DNA of 64,000 bases from Gammaproteobacteria bacterium (GTDB taxonomy: Bacteria > Pseudomonadota > Gammaproteobacteria > Pseudomonadales > Halieaceae). Position numbers and translations under genes: made by a program. Location: contig JAHEKX010000007.1 in the NCBI GenBank assembly GCA_024644535.1, positions 226,567 through 290,566 on the forward strand. The letters run 5' to 3'. Under the pieces are notes generated by a model. That model was not told the origin of the DNA. It saw only the letters and a program-made list of their open reading frames with translations, and did not search any database. The number at the start of each line of letters is the position of its first letter. Position 1 is the stretch's first letter. This document shows positions 40,096 to 49,993 of the stretch, piece after piece.

Positions 40096-41271
40096 TTAAA
40101 AATTTCGCGTATTGAAGGGTACGTAGTCTTCCGCCAGACAGTCCCTCGAGATAATAATTTTCATGACTTCTGACGTGCCTGCATAGATCGGAGAGATACG
40201 CGCATCGGTAAACTGGCGACTAATGGGGTATTCGTCCATGTACCCAGCACCGCCGTGCAACTGAACACCCAAATCAGCCGCCGAAACCTGCAGTTCACTC
40301 GTCACTAATTTCGCTTTCGCGGCATCGACGGCGGTCAACTGGTCCGCATTGAAAGCGGCAACGCACTGATCAACGTAGCTCTGAGCTAAATCCAGCTCGG
40401 TGCGCATTTCGGCCATTTTAAACTGCGTGTTCTGATGGGCGGCTAGAGGCTTACCAAATACTTTACGCTGTCGAACATAATCGTAAGTTAAATCCCATGA
40501 CAGCTGAGCCGCAGCCAAATAACCCACAGCACCAATCAAGCGCTCTTCGGCTAAACCTTCCATCAAATAAATAAACCCTTTACCGGCCTCGCCTAGTACA
40601 TTGCCCTTGGGCACTTTGACATCATTAAAAAATAACTCGGCAGTATCCTGTGCTTTCAGGCCCATCTTTTTGAGGTTGCGCCCGCGCTCGAAACCTTCCA
40701 TACCCCGCTCGACCATAAAAATAGTCATGTGGTGAGGGTTGTTCTCTGGATCAGTTTTAGCTGCCACGAATACCAAGTCGGCGTTAATCCCATTGGATAT
40801 GTATGTTTTAGAGCCGTTTAATAGCCAGTAATCATCATGCTCGACTGCAGTAGTTCTCATGCCCGCCAAATCACTACCCGCATCGGGCTCTGTCATAGCG
40901 ATTGCCATGATACATTCACCTCGAACAGCCTTGGGCAAGAACCGCTGACGCTGATCTTCATTGCCGAATCGAGTCAAATAAGGACCGACCAACCGTGAAT
41001 GTAAGGTGTTATACCAATCCCCGCATCGGGCGTAGGCAGTTTCCTCGATAATGACCTGCTCAAAACGAAAGTCGTCATCCCCCATACCACCGTAGGTCTC
41101 GTCCGGCCAGACCATCAAAAAACCCTGTGCTCCGGCCGCTTCAAACGCTGAGCGTTCAACTCGACCCTGCTCGCGCCATATTTCCATATGGGGCACGATC
41201 TCTGCAGCCAAAAATTTCCGATAGGCATCCCGAAACATCTGCTGCTCTTCACTAAAAGCTCTGGGTAACAT
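40096..41271 (-). CDS. Acyl-CoA dehydrogenase
   Basis: MAIAMTEPDAGSDLAGMRTTAV, GSKTYISNG, RKVFGKPLAAHQNTQFKMAEM, LHGGAGYMDEYPISRQFTDARISPIYAGTSEVMK. Confidence 0.95.
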   Translation of the reverse strand: MLPRAFSEEQQMFRDAYRKFLAAEIVPHMEIWREQGRVERSAFEAAGAQGFLMVWPDETYGGMGDDDFRFEQVIIEETAYARCGDWYNTLHSRLVGPYLTRFGNEDQRQRFLPKAVRGECIMAIAMTEPDAGSDLAGMRTTAVEHDDYWLLNGSKTYISNGINADLVFVAAKTDPENNPHHMTIFMVERGMEGFERGRNLKKMGLKAQDTAELFFNDVKVPKGNVLGEAGKGFIYLMEGLAEERLIGAVGYLAAAQLSWDLTYDYVRQRKVFGKPLAAHQNTQFKMAEMRTELDLAQSYVDQCVAAFNADQLTAVDAAKAKLVTSELQVSAADLGVQLHGGAGYMDEYPISRQFTDARISPIYAGTSEVMKIIISRDCLAEDYVPFNTRNF

Positions 41272-41396
41272 GCTGAGTCCTCGTTAAGGTAAATTTCAGT
41301 CAGCGACAATAAGAAACACAACAAAAGCCTGCAATGACAAAGAAATACAGGTAAATTGACATAAACTAACAATCATCGTTAACAAAAGCCCAAAGC

Positions 41397-42395
41397 ATGC
41401 TAAGAAAACTCTCAATATCGGTCGATTTTGTGCGCGCAACGCTCGCCAATACGGTTGCGGCAGGACTGGACTCTAACCAGTTATTGATCAAGAATCGAAT
41501 ATCTCCCAGACTACTCCTCGAACCTGACGCCCGTATCTCTATGGAGCGCTTTGCGGATTTGCAAACCCACACCATGCGTGCAATGAAGGACGAAAGTTTG
41601 GGCTATCACTCTCGTTCCTTACCTCTTGGCACCTGGGCAATGATGTGCCATGCAACGATAGGTGCAGGAACCTTACTTGAAGCCACCGAGCGACTTTGCC
41701 AATTTTATCAATTGTTTGATTTTGACATCCATTGCGACACCCACAGCAGCACCAAAGATGTATCGATCACGTTACGACACATGTCGCCTGCTCCGAATCG
41801 AAATTTCTTGGACCATACTTTCTTGTTTAACTGCCATCGCTATCTCAGCTGGCTCGGCAACGCGTTTGTCCCCATCCACAAAGTGCGCTTGCAGGCTCCA
41901 CGGCGTTTTTCACAGCAGGATTACCACCGCATGTTTTTAGGCGCCACGGTAAGCTTTTGCGAATCGTCTACCCTGATTTTGAGCCGCAAGGCACTACTGG
42001 CGAACATTGAACAAACACCTCTCTCTTTACGACACTACTCCAGACACCCCAATTTGATCATGCTAACGCAGAGCCACGCCGCGAGCGGCTGGGCGGGAAA
42101 GGTCTATGGCATTCTGCGACGAAACATCGACGCCCCTCCAGAACTAGAAAAAGTAGCATTAGCGCTCGGCATCCACACCCAGACATTGCGCCGAAGGTTA
42201 GATGCCGAGGGCACATCGTTTAGTGAAATTAAAGCGTTCATGCGGCGCGACTATGCGCTGCATTTGTTGGGAAAACAGGGTTTATCGATCGAAGAAATTG
42301 CGTATCGCACCGGATTTTCGGAATCTAGTGCGTTTATTCGAGCCTTCAAAGCCTGGACGGGAGTCACACCTTACACTTATCGCAAGGGGTTGTAG
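41397..42395 (+). CDS. AraC-family transcriptional regulator
   Basis: C-terminal AraC HTH (VALALGIHTQTLRRRLDAEGTSFSEIK, LSIEEIAYRTGFSESSAFIRAFKAWTGVTPYTYRK); divergent from the acyl-CoA dehydrogenase operon. Confidence 0.93.
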   Translation: MLRKLSISVDFVRATLANTVAAGLDSNQLLIKNRISPRLLLEPDARISMERFADLQTHTMRAMKDESLGYHSRSLPLGTWAMMCHATIGAGTLLEATERLCQFYQLFDFDIHCDTHSSTKDVSITLRHMSPAPNRNFLDHTFLFNCHRYLSWLGNAFVPIHKVRLQAPRRFSQQDYHRMFLGATVSFCESSTLILSRKALLANIEQTPLSLRHYSRHPNLIMLTQSHAASGWAGKVYGILRRNIDAPPELEKVALALGIHTQTLRRRLDAEGTSFSEIKAFMRRDYALHLLGKQGLSIEEIAYRTGFSESSAFIRAFKAWTGVTPYTYRKGL

Positions 42396-42402
42396 GGAAC
42401 CC

Positions 42403-44097
42403 TTATTGAGCGTCAGCTAAGGCCAGAGTTTCCTGCAGCGTACGTTTTACAAACTTCCCGTTGGCATTGCGCGGAAGGGGCATCGCCACAAACCAAACAT
42501 GTTTTGGCACTTTGAAAGAGGCCAACTGAGACGCGACGTGAGACTTGATCTCATCCGAACTCACAGTGTGGCCAGGGCGCAAGTAAACCGCAGCACCCAC
42601 CTCTTCACCTAAACGCTCATCAGGCACCGAAAATACAGCGCATTCCGCCACAGCATCGTGTGAGAACACAGCGTTTTCAACCTCTGCGCAGTAAACATTT
42701 TCACCGCCGCGAATGACCATATCTTTGGCGCGATCCACCAAGAAGATGCATCCATCCTCGTCCATATAGGCAACGTCGCCGGTGTGCAACCAGCCCTCAG
42801 TAATCGAGTCGGCGGTGGCTTCGGCACGATTGAGATAACCTTTGATGACATTAGCGCCGCGAACCCATAACTCTCCCACCTCTCTGGCAGGTAGAGTCTG
42901 GCCCGCATCATTGACACATTTTGCTTCCAGGGTCGGTACTGCCCTTCCACAACTGGCCGGTTTCGCCACAAAAAATTCCGCGCCCATGGATGTAATAATG
43001 CCGGAGGTTTCGGTCATGCCATAGCCCGTGTTGGGTTTGGCGGTGGCCATTTCTTTATCGATTTTATGAACCAAATCGGGCTGCAAGGCTGCGCCACCGC
43101 CGCCCATCGTGCTCAAGCTGCTTAAATCATACTTATGAAAATCGGGGTGTAAAATAATCTCGCGCGACATCACAGGCACGGCGCTTAGCGCAGTCACCTT
43201 TTCGGCTTCTATCAGACGCATAGCTTCCACCACGTCCCACTTGTACATGTGTACTAAAGTCCCGCCCGCTAGGGTCGCCAAATAGGCCACACAGTTATTC
43301 GCGGTCACGTGGAATAGCGGTGTCGCTACCAGGGCAACTGGCGGCGGCGCGGATGGACTGGGCTCCGCACCCGCAATTCTGCGCAGCGCTTCAGCTTGTA
43401 CGCCAGTCATAAAAACCATGTTCAGTGCGTTTGCGATACAACTGCGATGCGTTAACTGTGCTCCCTTAGGTCTTCCAGTAGTGCCTGAAGTGTAGAAAAT
43501 ACAGGCGTCTTGGTCCGAATCTAAGGTTGCCTCAGGCCATACCGAATCGGCGGCTAGAACCTTGCTATATGCCGAGGCACGGCCAAGCTCTGATTCAGCG
43601 ACGCGGACACCCACCAGCTGTAAATCGGGGAACTGATCTCGTATACGTTCGAAACGCTCCAAGCGCTCTTGATCCATAAATGCCGCGACCGGTTGCGCGT
43701 CACTAAGTGCATAGGCCATTTCGTCGTCGACCCACCAGGCATTCATACCGACAACACTGGCCCCCATGGATACCACAGCCCAGTAAATCAGCATATATTC
43801 GGGATAATTGCGCATCGCGATCGCAACACGATCACCCTGCTTTACCCCGTTTTGATGAAGATATTGGGCTATCGAACGTGTCATTTTGTGCGCTTCAACG
43901 TAGCTAATGCGCTCATCTTGGTAAACAATATAATCGCGATCGCCGTGAGCTTCTGTCGCCCGCCAAAACGCAGACAAATTAGGTGGCGCCGTTTTAAAGT
44001 CACGCTGCGACACTCCGTGAATATCACGATCGACGATTTCAAATGGGCTGCCCTTGGCAACCATTTCTTCCCAGACAGTATTTAAGACATCAAACAC
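42403..44097 (-). CDS. AMP-dependent acyl-CoA synthetase/ligase
   Basis: CIFYTSGTTGRPKGAQLTHRS, GYGMTETSG, GWLHTGDVAYMDEDGCIFLVDRAKDMVIRGGENVYCAEVE, PRNANGKFVKRTL. Confidence 0.95.
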   Translation of the reverse strand: MFDVLNTVWEEMVAKGSPFEIVDRDIHGVSQRDFKTAPPNLSAFWRATEAHGDRDYIVYQDERISYVEAHKMTRSIAQYLHQNGVKQGDRVAIAMRNYPEYMLIYWAVVSMGASVVGMNAWWVDDEMAYALSDAQPVAAFMDQERLERFERIRDQFPDLQLVGVRVAESELGRASAYSKVLAADSVWPEATLDSDQDACIFYTSGTTGRPKGAQLTHRSCIANALNMVFMTGVQAEALRRIAGAEPSPSAPPPVALVATPLFHVTANNCVAYLATLAGGTLVHMYKWDVVEAMRLIEAEKVTALSAVPVMSREIILHPDFHKYDLSSLSTMGGGGAALQPDLVHKIDKEMATAKPNTGYGMTETSGIITSMGAEFFVAKPASCGRAVPTLEAKCVNDAGQTLPAREVGELWVRGANVIKGYLNRAEATADSITEGWLHTGDVAYMDEDGCIFLVDRAKDMVIRGGENVYCAEVENAVFSHDAVAECAVFSVPDERLGEEVGAAVYLRPGHTVSSDEIKSHVASQLASFKVPKHVWFVAMPLPRNANGKFVKRTLQETLALADAQ

Positions 44098-44235
44098 GGT
44101 TAGCTCCTATTGTTATTGTAAGCGAGCATACCTTCACCCTCCCGCCCTCGCAATGCCCCAGAGGCTTAAATCGCTCTTTACCAAGCACCATAGATCAATG
44201 CTAAACTCGGGCCTCGCATAAAAATAGGAAACGGT

Positions 44236-45261
44236 ATGAGCAATCAGGATATCGACACAAAACGCCTGGGCGATTATTTACAAGACTACATTCCAGGTCT
44301 TGGCGATGACATTCAAGCTGAAAAATTTGCCGGCGGACAGTCTAACCCTACCTTTAAGTTGACCAGTGGTAATCAACATTTTGTACTGCGTCGCAAACCC
44401 AAGGGCGAACTCTTAAAATCAGCGCATGCTGTTGACCGAGAGTTCCGCGTAATAAGCGCCTTGAATGGTACTGACGTACCCGTACCTCGCACCTACGTTC
44501 TGTGCGAGGACGACTCGGTTATCGGTTCTATGTTCTACGTAATGGAGTATAAAGAGGGCCGAATCCTCTGGGACCCAACGCTACCAGAAGTCGAGTCACC
44601 GCAGGAACGGGCCGGCATTTACGATTCAATGAACGCCACGCTGGCCGCTTTACACAACGTCAATATCGAGGCTGTGGGCCTGGGTGACTACGGGCGTCCG
44701 GGAAACTACTTCGAGCGCCAAGTAAGTCGCTGGAGCAAACAGTACCGTGCGTCCGAAATCGATACGATTTCGGACATGGAAACTCTAATGAAATACTTGG
44801 TGGATAACATGCCCCCAGACGACGGCTCGGTCTCGCTGGTTCACGGCGATTATCGTTTGGACAATATGATGTTCGCCCACGACAAGCCCGAGGTCATTGC
44901 CTTGCTTGACTGGGAGCTATCCACACTCGGCAACCCCATCGCCGACCTCGCAAATCAATGTATGGCTTGGATGCTACCCTCAGAGGGAAGCATGCGCGGC
45001 TTGAGTGATGTCAACCGCGTTGCCTTGGGCATTCCTAGCAACGAAGAGTACATAGCGAAATACTGTGAACGTACCGGCAGAACAGAAATTCAGCACTGGG
45101 ATTTTTATTTGATCTTCTCTCTGTTCCGCCTTGCCGCTATCGTCCAAGGTATTCGCAAACGGGCCCAGATCGGCACAGCGTCAAGCACCGAAGCGGACGC
45201 GCGAGGCGACTTAGTTTATCCTCTCGCCGCGATGGGTGTAAGCATGATCCCCAAAGCCTAG
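44236..45261 (+). CDS. Phosphotransferase family protein (APH/ACAD10-like)
   Basis: FAGGQSNPTFKLTSGNQHFVLRRKPKGELLKSAHAVDREFRVISAL, LVHGDYRLDNMMF, ALLDWELSTLGNPIADLA. Confidence 0.92.
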   Translation: MSNQDIDTKRLGDYLQDYIPGLGDDIQAEKFAGGQSNPTFKLTSGNQHFVLRRKPKGELLKSAHAVDREFRVISALNGTDVPVPRTYVLCEDDSVIGSMFYVMEYKEGRILWDPTLPEVESPQERAGIYDSMNATLAALHNVNIEAVGLGDYGRPGNYFERQVSRWSKQYRASEIDTISDMETLMKYLVDNMPPDDGSVSLVHGDYRLDNMMFAHDKPEVIALLDWELSTLGNPIADLANQCMAWMLPSEGSMRGLSDVNRVALGIPSNEEYIAKYCERTGRTEIQHWDFYLIFSLFRLAAIVQGIRKRAQIGTASSTEADARGDLVYPLAAMGVSMIPKA

Positions 45262-46775
45262 GCAGCTTTAACGATGCGTGGCGCGGGTCTTCTCCGCGCC
45301 ATTCTTGGGCGCTTAACGCCTGACTTCGGTTTTAAATCGCCCGACTCAAAACGCTCAAGAATTTGTTCCATTAACCGAGATATCCGCGTGCAGGTGCGAA
45401 TTGTCTCAATATGAGGAAAAGCGGCTTGTTCTCCTGCCTGCATGAGCTCTAATAACTCTTGCTCGGACATATGCGTCAACAGCCTTGCAGGATTACGCCA
45501 CTGGAATTTTGGCACGATATTGATATCTCCGCTGTAATCCTGGTCGATCAGACTGTGTACACCATTGACCAGTAAATTTAAGCGAGGCCAACGATCGCCC
45601 TCTTTTTGCACGACACCGCGATAAAAATTTAAAACTTCGCGAGACACACCGACGCCCAAATCACCCAGCGCTTTTCGCAATCTTGAGCGATCTTCAGGAC
45701 CTCGCAATTTCAGGAATGGCGTCACCAAAGGATTGATCATGCTGACGATAAAATGATTTGTGCTGTACAACCGAGATAAACGTTTGGCAGGTAAATCATC
45801 GGCAATAGAACCGTCTACCCAGCGCCGCGAAGGTAAATAAGGCTGAGCCTCGCCGTGCACGTTTTTAGCCATTAACATCACTGGGGGGAATACACCCGGC
45901 ACCGCGCAAGACGCCTCGACGGCTGACCGAATGTACACATTGGGTGACGTAATGGCATTCAACAGACGTGAGCGCTGATGAGGCTCTGCTGGCGCCACCG
46001 TAACACTTACTTGGCGCCCGGTTAGATGGTAGGCTTCCTGGAAGGTCAAATCTGGAATCAGGCGCGTGATAATATCGCGTAGCTCGCTTATATCGATAGT
46101 CGCTCCACCACCAAAAAGCCGCGCTAGCACGCCGGCTTCTTTTTCTGCCTCATGTCGAATTAAATTAGGATCGTAGAAGCGCTCTAAAGCCTTATCATCA
46201 TGTGTGCCGATAATACCTGCCACCAGCGACCCGGCACTTGATCCCGATATCACGCGCGGCAGCAGCCCTTGATCTAACAGCGATTTCACAACCCCCATGT
46301 GGTAAAACCCAAGGACGCCGCCACCGCTTAACATCAAGGCCGAGCGTCCATAACAAATATTAGCGCGATAAAAAAAATCGAGCTTTTCTTCCACGCTGAT
46401 TATGGAATCATCAAGTTCCGCAAGTGTTACAAGTGCATCGCTGATTTCTTCGATGTATTGCTCGACAAGCGTTTTCGTGCCGAACTTAGCGCGCTGATAC
46501 AGCGTGTTTCGCCCCATACCCCCCATGTTGCCGTGGATACCTTCATTTAAGGTAAAGAGTAAACCTTGGTAGTCCTGTTTAACGCGCAAGGCGCGTAGGC
46601 GATCTAAACGCAGCCGAATCTGAGCATAGTCATACAGGCTGGATTGGTCCCTCTGCCGCCACCGTAAAGCGCCAGACAATTCGTCGTGGCGCTGCGCCGC
46701 ACTCTCCCACTCAGGATAGGTAAGCGCGGCTGCGAGAGCCTCTTCCTGCGCCTTTAACTCAGATGTTTTCGACAT
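45258..46775 (-). CDS. Patatin-like phospholipase with DUF3336-like N-terminus
   Basis: ALMLSGGGVLGFYHMGVVKSLLDQGLLPRVISGSSAGSLVAGIIGT (GxSxG), RRWVDGSIADDLP; N-terminal YDYAQIRLRLDRLRALR block. Confidence 0.9.
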   Translation of the reverse strand: MSKTSELKAQEEALAAALTYPEWESAAQRHDELSGALRWRQRDQSSLYDYAQIRLRLDRLRALRVKQDYQGLLFTLNEGIHGNMGGMGRNTLYQRAKFGTKTLVEQYIEEISDALVTLAELDDSIISVEEKLDFFYRANICYGRSALMLSGGGVLGFYHMGVVKSLLDQGLLPRVISGSSAGSLVAGIIGTHDDKALERFYDPNLIRHEAEKEAGVLARLFGGGATIDISELRDIITRLIPDLTFQEAYHLTGRQVSVTVAPAEPHQRSRLLNAITSPNVYIRSAVEASCAVPGVFPPVMLMAKNVHGEAQPYLPSRRWVDGSIADDLPAKRLSRLYSTNHFIVSMINPLVTPFLKLRGPEDRSRLRKALGDLGVGVSREVLNFYRGVVQKEGDRWPRLNLLVNGVHSLIDQDYSGDINIVPKFQWRNPARLLTHMSEQELLELMQAGEQAAFPHIETIRTCTRISRLMEQILERFESGDLKPKSGVKRPRMARRRPAPRIVKAA

Positions 46776-46787
46776 GCTTTGCTCCCG

Positions 46788-48353
46788 CTACTGGGTTTTC
46801 GTATCGTCTGCTCTGGCCGCTGCTTTGTAGGCATCGACTAAATGGCGCTTGTACAGCTTACCATTATCCATGCGCGGCAACTTCTCCATGAAGTCGATAG
46901 CCTTGGGGACTTTGATCGAGGACAAACGTTCTTTGAGCCACTCTACCAGTTCAATAGCGACCTCGTCTGTAGCATCTACCCAATTTTCAGGTTCAACCAC
47001 AGCGTGAACCCGCTCACCGAACTCATCATCAGGAATGCCAAAAACCGCAACATCTGCTACTAAGCCATGATTAATGAGTGTGTTTTCAATTTCTTGAGGA
47101 TAAATATTCACGCCGCCGCTGATAATCGTAAAGTGTTTGCGATCGGTAAGATACAAATAGCCTTGTTCATCGACATAACCCACGTCCCCCGTGGTCGCCA
47201 ATGCATCGTTCAGATACGCCTCTGCGGTTTTTTCAGGTTCCTTGTAATATTCAAAGCGAGCTCCCAAAGTAGCAGCTGCCTCAAAGTACACCGTCCCGAC
47301 TTCGCCCACCGGCAACTCACGACCATCATCATCAAGTATGTGCAGTTTACCTGTGGTAACTCGCCCCACCGAACCTTTGTGCTCAAGCCACTCAGGAGAA
47401 GTAATCAAAGTCGCACCAATGCTTTCGCTAGCAGCGTAGTATTCATTAATGATGGGCCCCCACCAGTCGATCATTTGCTGCTTGATCTCGACCGGGCAAG
47501 GCGCAGCAGCGTGGATCGCAAACCGGTGTGAGGTTAGATCATACTTAGATCTAATTTGCGCGGACAATTTCAGCATGCGCACAAACATAATTGGCACCCA
47601 CTGGCTGTGAGTTACCTCGTAACGCTCGATAGCCGCGAGTGCCGCCTCTGAGTCAAACTGTTCCATAACAACCACAGTGCCGCCCATATCCTGAGTCATC
47701 ATGCTGTAGTGCAATGGCGCTGCGTGATACAGGGGCGCGGGACTTAAATAGGTGGTTTCGTCGCTAAAACCAAAGAATACACCAAGAGACGCACCCAGCG
47801 GATGCGGCGAATCGTAGGCCGAGTCAGGCGTAACTGGCAATACGCCCTTGGGTTTGCCTGTAGTCCCAGAAGAGTACAGCATTGCTGTGCCTTTGCTTTG
47901 ATCATCAATAGGCTCGCGAGGCATTTGAGCCAACACGTCATCCCAAGACTCGTAGCCGGTTGCAACACCACCGAACATATATCGGTGTTCAATATTACTT
48001 GCCACCTGAAGCAAGTCCTTAGCTTGTTGGCGCAGAATAGCGCCAATAATGAACACTTTAGCCTCGCAGTTTTCCAAGATATAGGCAATTTCGTCTGCCT
48101 TTAAGTGTGTGCTGATCGGTGTAAAAATAACTCCGCTGCGATATGCCCCCCAGCAAATCTCGAGGAAATGCGCGTTATTCTCCATCATCAAAGCAATGTG
48201 ATCACCAGCGTGTACGCCCAAAGTACGAAACAGCTGAGCAACTTGATTGGAGTGCTGATCAAAATCCTGATAAGTCGTTATCTGGCCACTGCTGGCCATG
48301 ATGACGGCTGGCCTGAGGGGTGTTTGTTCAGCAGTTACTGAGATATGTGGCAT
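46788..48353 (-). CDS. AMP-dependent acyl-CoA synthetase
   Basis: AMLYSSGTTGKPKGVLP, YYAASESIGATLITS, ATTGDVGYVDEQGYLYLTDRKHFTIISGGVNIYPQEIE, PRMDNGKLYKRHL. Confidence 0.94.
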   Translation of the reverse strand: MPHISVTAEQTPLRPAVIMASSGQITTYQDFDQHSNQVAQLFRTLGVHAGDHIALMMENNAHFLEICWGAYRSGVIFTPISTHLKADEIAYILENCEAKVFIIGAILRQQAKDLLQVASNIEHRYMFGGVATGYESWDDVLAQMPREPIDDQSKGTAMLYSSGTTGKPKGVLPVTPDSAYDSPHPLGASLGVFFGFSDETTYLSPAPLYHAAPLHYSMMTQDMGGTVVVMEQFDSEAALAAIERYEVTHSQWVPIMFVRMLKLSAQIRSKYDLTSHRFAIHAAAPCPVEIKQQMIDWWGPIINEYYAASESIGATLITSPEWLEHKGSVGRVTTGKLHILDDDGRELPVGEVGTVYFEAAATLGARFEYYKEPEKTAEAYLNDALATTGDVGYVDEQGYLYLTDRKHFTIISGGVNIYPQEIENTLINHGLVADVAVFGIPDDEFGERVHAVVEPENWVDATDEVAIELVEWLKERLSSIKVPKAIDFMEKLPRMDNGKLYKRHLVDAYKAAARADDTKTQ

Positions 48354-48485
48354 GGTCTTATCCTTATCGTCTTATGTAAAGTATCGGGAGCACGCGTACC
48401 CTGAGCAAGCAATATTATCGGCAGGTACTGTCTTAAACTCAGCACTTCTGATACCGTTTTGTTTTCTCTACCAAGCCCTTAGCTT

Positions 48486-49256
48486 ATGACACCGAGTGAG
48501 TTACGACAACTGTGCCGAGCAGGTAAATGGAACAGCACCACCGCTGGTGTTTGCGATGGCTATGTGCAATGCAATGTCGTAGCGCTACCCCAAGCCTATG
48601 CGGCGGACTTCGCGCGCTTCTGCGCGCAAAACCCAAGGCCGTGCCCGGTGATTGGACAATCAAACCCGGGCGAGACCAGCATTAGTGCTCTAGGGGGCTT
48701 TGACATACGAACCGACTGTCCCAAGTACCAACTATTTGTCGACGGCAACCCGACAGACAAACTACAAGACATGGGTGATTACTGGCAGCAGGACTGGGTC
48801 TTCTTTGCCATAGGCTGCTCGTTTTCGTTTGAGGATGCGCTGCTGGAGACGGGCATTCCGTTGCGTCACATCCAGCAGAACCGTAATGTTGCGATGTATA
48901 ACACCAATATTGCGTGCCACAGCGCGGGGCCCTTTGGCGGCAATATGGTCGTCAGCATGCGACCGCTTAGCGTAGCCCATACCATTCGCGCAATTCAAAT
49001 CTGCAGCCGTTTTCCGGCGGTACATGGCGCGCCCATTCACTTTGGCAACCCTCAAGACATCGGTATTGATGACATCGACAAGCCAGACTATGGTGACAAG
49101 ATCGATATTTTAGACGGCGAGCTCCCTGTTTTTTGGGCCTGTGGCGTCACACCACAACAAGCGCTACGCGCTGCTAAATTGCCCATAGCTATTACTCATG
49201 CGCCCGGGCATATGTTAATCACCGATTTGCGCAACGCAGAGCTGGCGGCATTATGA
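48486..49256 (+). CDS. DUF1445 family protein (YcsI-like putative hydro-lyase; related to N-terminal domain of mammalian D-glutamate cyclase)
   Basis: DWVFFAIGCSFSFEDALLETGIPLRHIQQNRNVAMYNTNIACHSAGPFGGNMVVSMRP, HFGNPQDIGIDDIDKPDYGD, FWACGVTPQQAL, ITHAPGHMLITDL. Confidence 0.9.
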   Translation: MTPSELRQLCRAGKWNSTTAGVCDGYVQCNVVALPQAYAADFARFCAQNPRPCPVIGQSNPGETSISALGGFDIRTDCPKYQLFVDGNPTDKLQDMGDYWQQDWVFFAIGCSFSFEDALLETGIPLRHIQQNRNVAMYNTNIACHSAGPFGGNMVVSMRPLSVAHTIRAIQICSRFPAVHGAPIHFGNPQDIGIDDIDKPDYGDKIDILDGELPVFWACGVTPQQALRAAKLPIAITHAPGHMLITDLRNAELAAL

Positions 49257-49993
49257 CCCAACTGAAATTAAATTGTGATTTGGGCGAAGCCTATGGTGTC
49301 TGGCATCTTGGCGACGATGAACCGATAATGCCCTTGATTGATCAAGCCAATATCGCGTGCGGATTCCACGCCGGCGACTCCAGCACCATGCTCAAAACAT
49401 TAAAACTGGCTCGGGCCAACAAGGTTGAAATTGGAGCACACCCCTCTTACCCGGACCGAGTCGGGTTCGGCCGACGGTCAATGCGTATTGCGCCGGAAGA
49501 CTTATATAACGATGTGCTTTACCAAACTGCAGCGCTCACAGGAATGGCCGCAACCTTGAATATTCGAGTATCGTACATCAAACCGCACGGCGCCCTTTAC
49601 CATGACATGCTCAGCCAGTCAGTGACCTTTGGGGCATTGCTGCAAGCTGCAAAAGACTGTGCCTTAAAACTGATGGTGCCGGCTGGCGCCACAACGCAAT
49701 TCATGCAGGAGCAGGCCGCCAATGAGGGTGTCGAGTTGATATTTGAAGCCTTCGCCGATCGTAGGTATACCAAGCACAAAACCTTACTGCCGCGAGCAGA
49801 ACCAGGCGCGGTGTTGAGCAAATGCGAAATGCTAGAGCAGGCCCGTCGACTCATAACCGACAGCTGTGTGATAAGCGATTGCGGCACACCGATCGAACTG
49901 CGCGCCGATACCTTGTGTGTACACGGTGACAGCCCCTCTGCGTTAGCGGCCCTTCAAGAAATCCGGTGTTTGGTGAATGCTTGTGTTGACTGA
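49253..49993 (+). CDS. pxpA: LamB/YcsF family, 5-oxoprolinase subunit A
   Basis: LNCDLGEAYGVW, QANIACGFHAGDSSTMLKTLKLA, EIGAHPSYPDRVGFGRRSM, YIKPHGALYHDM, FEAFADRRYT. Confidence 0.94.
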   Translation: MTQLKLNCDLGEAYGVWHLGDDEPIMPLIDQANIACGFHAGDSSTMLKTLKLARANKVEIGAHPSYPDRVGFGRRSMRIAPEDLYNDVLYQTAALTGMAATLNIRVSYIKPHGALYHDMLSQSVTFGALLQAAKDCALKLMVPAGATTQFMQEQAANEGVELIFEAFADRRYTKHKTLLPRAEPGAVLSKCEMLEQARRLITDSCVISDCGTPIELRADTLCVHGDSPSALAALQEIRCLVNACVD

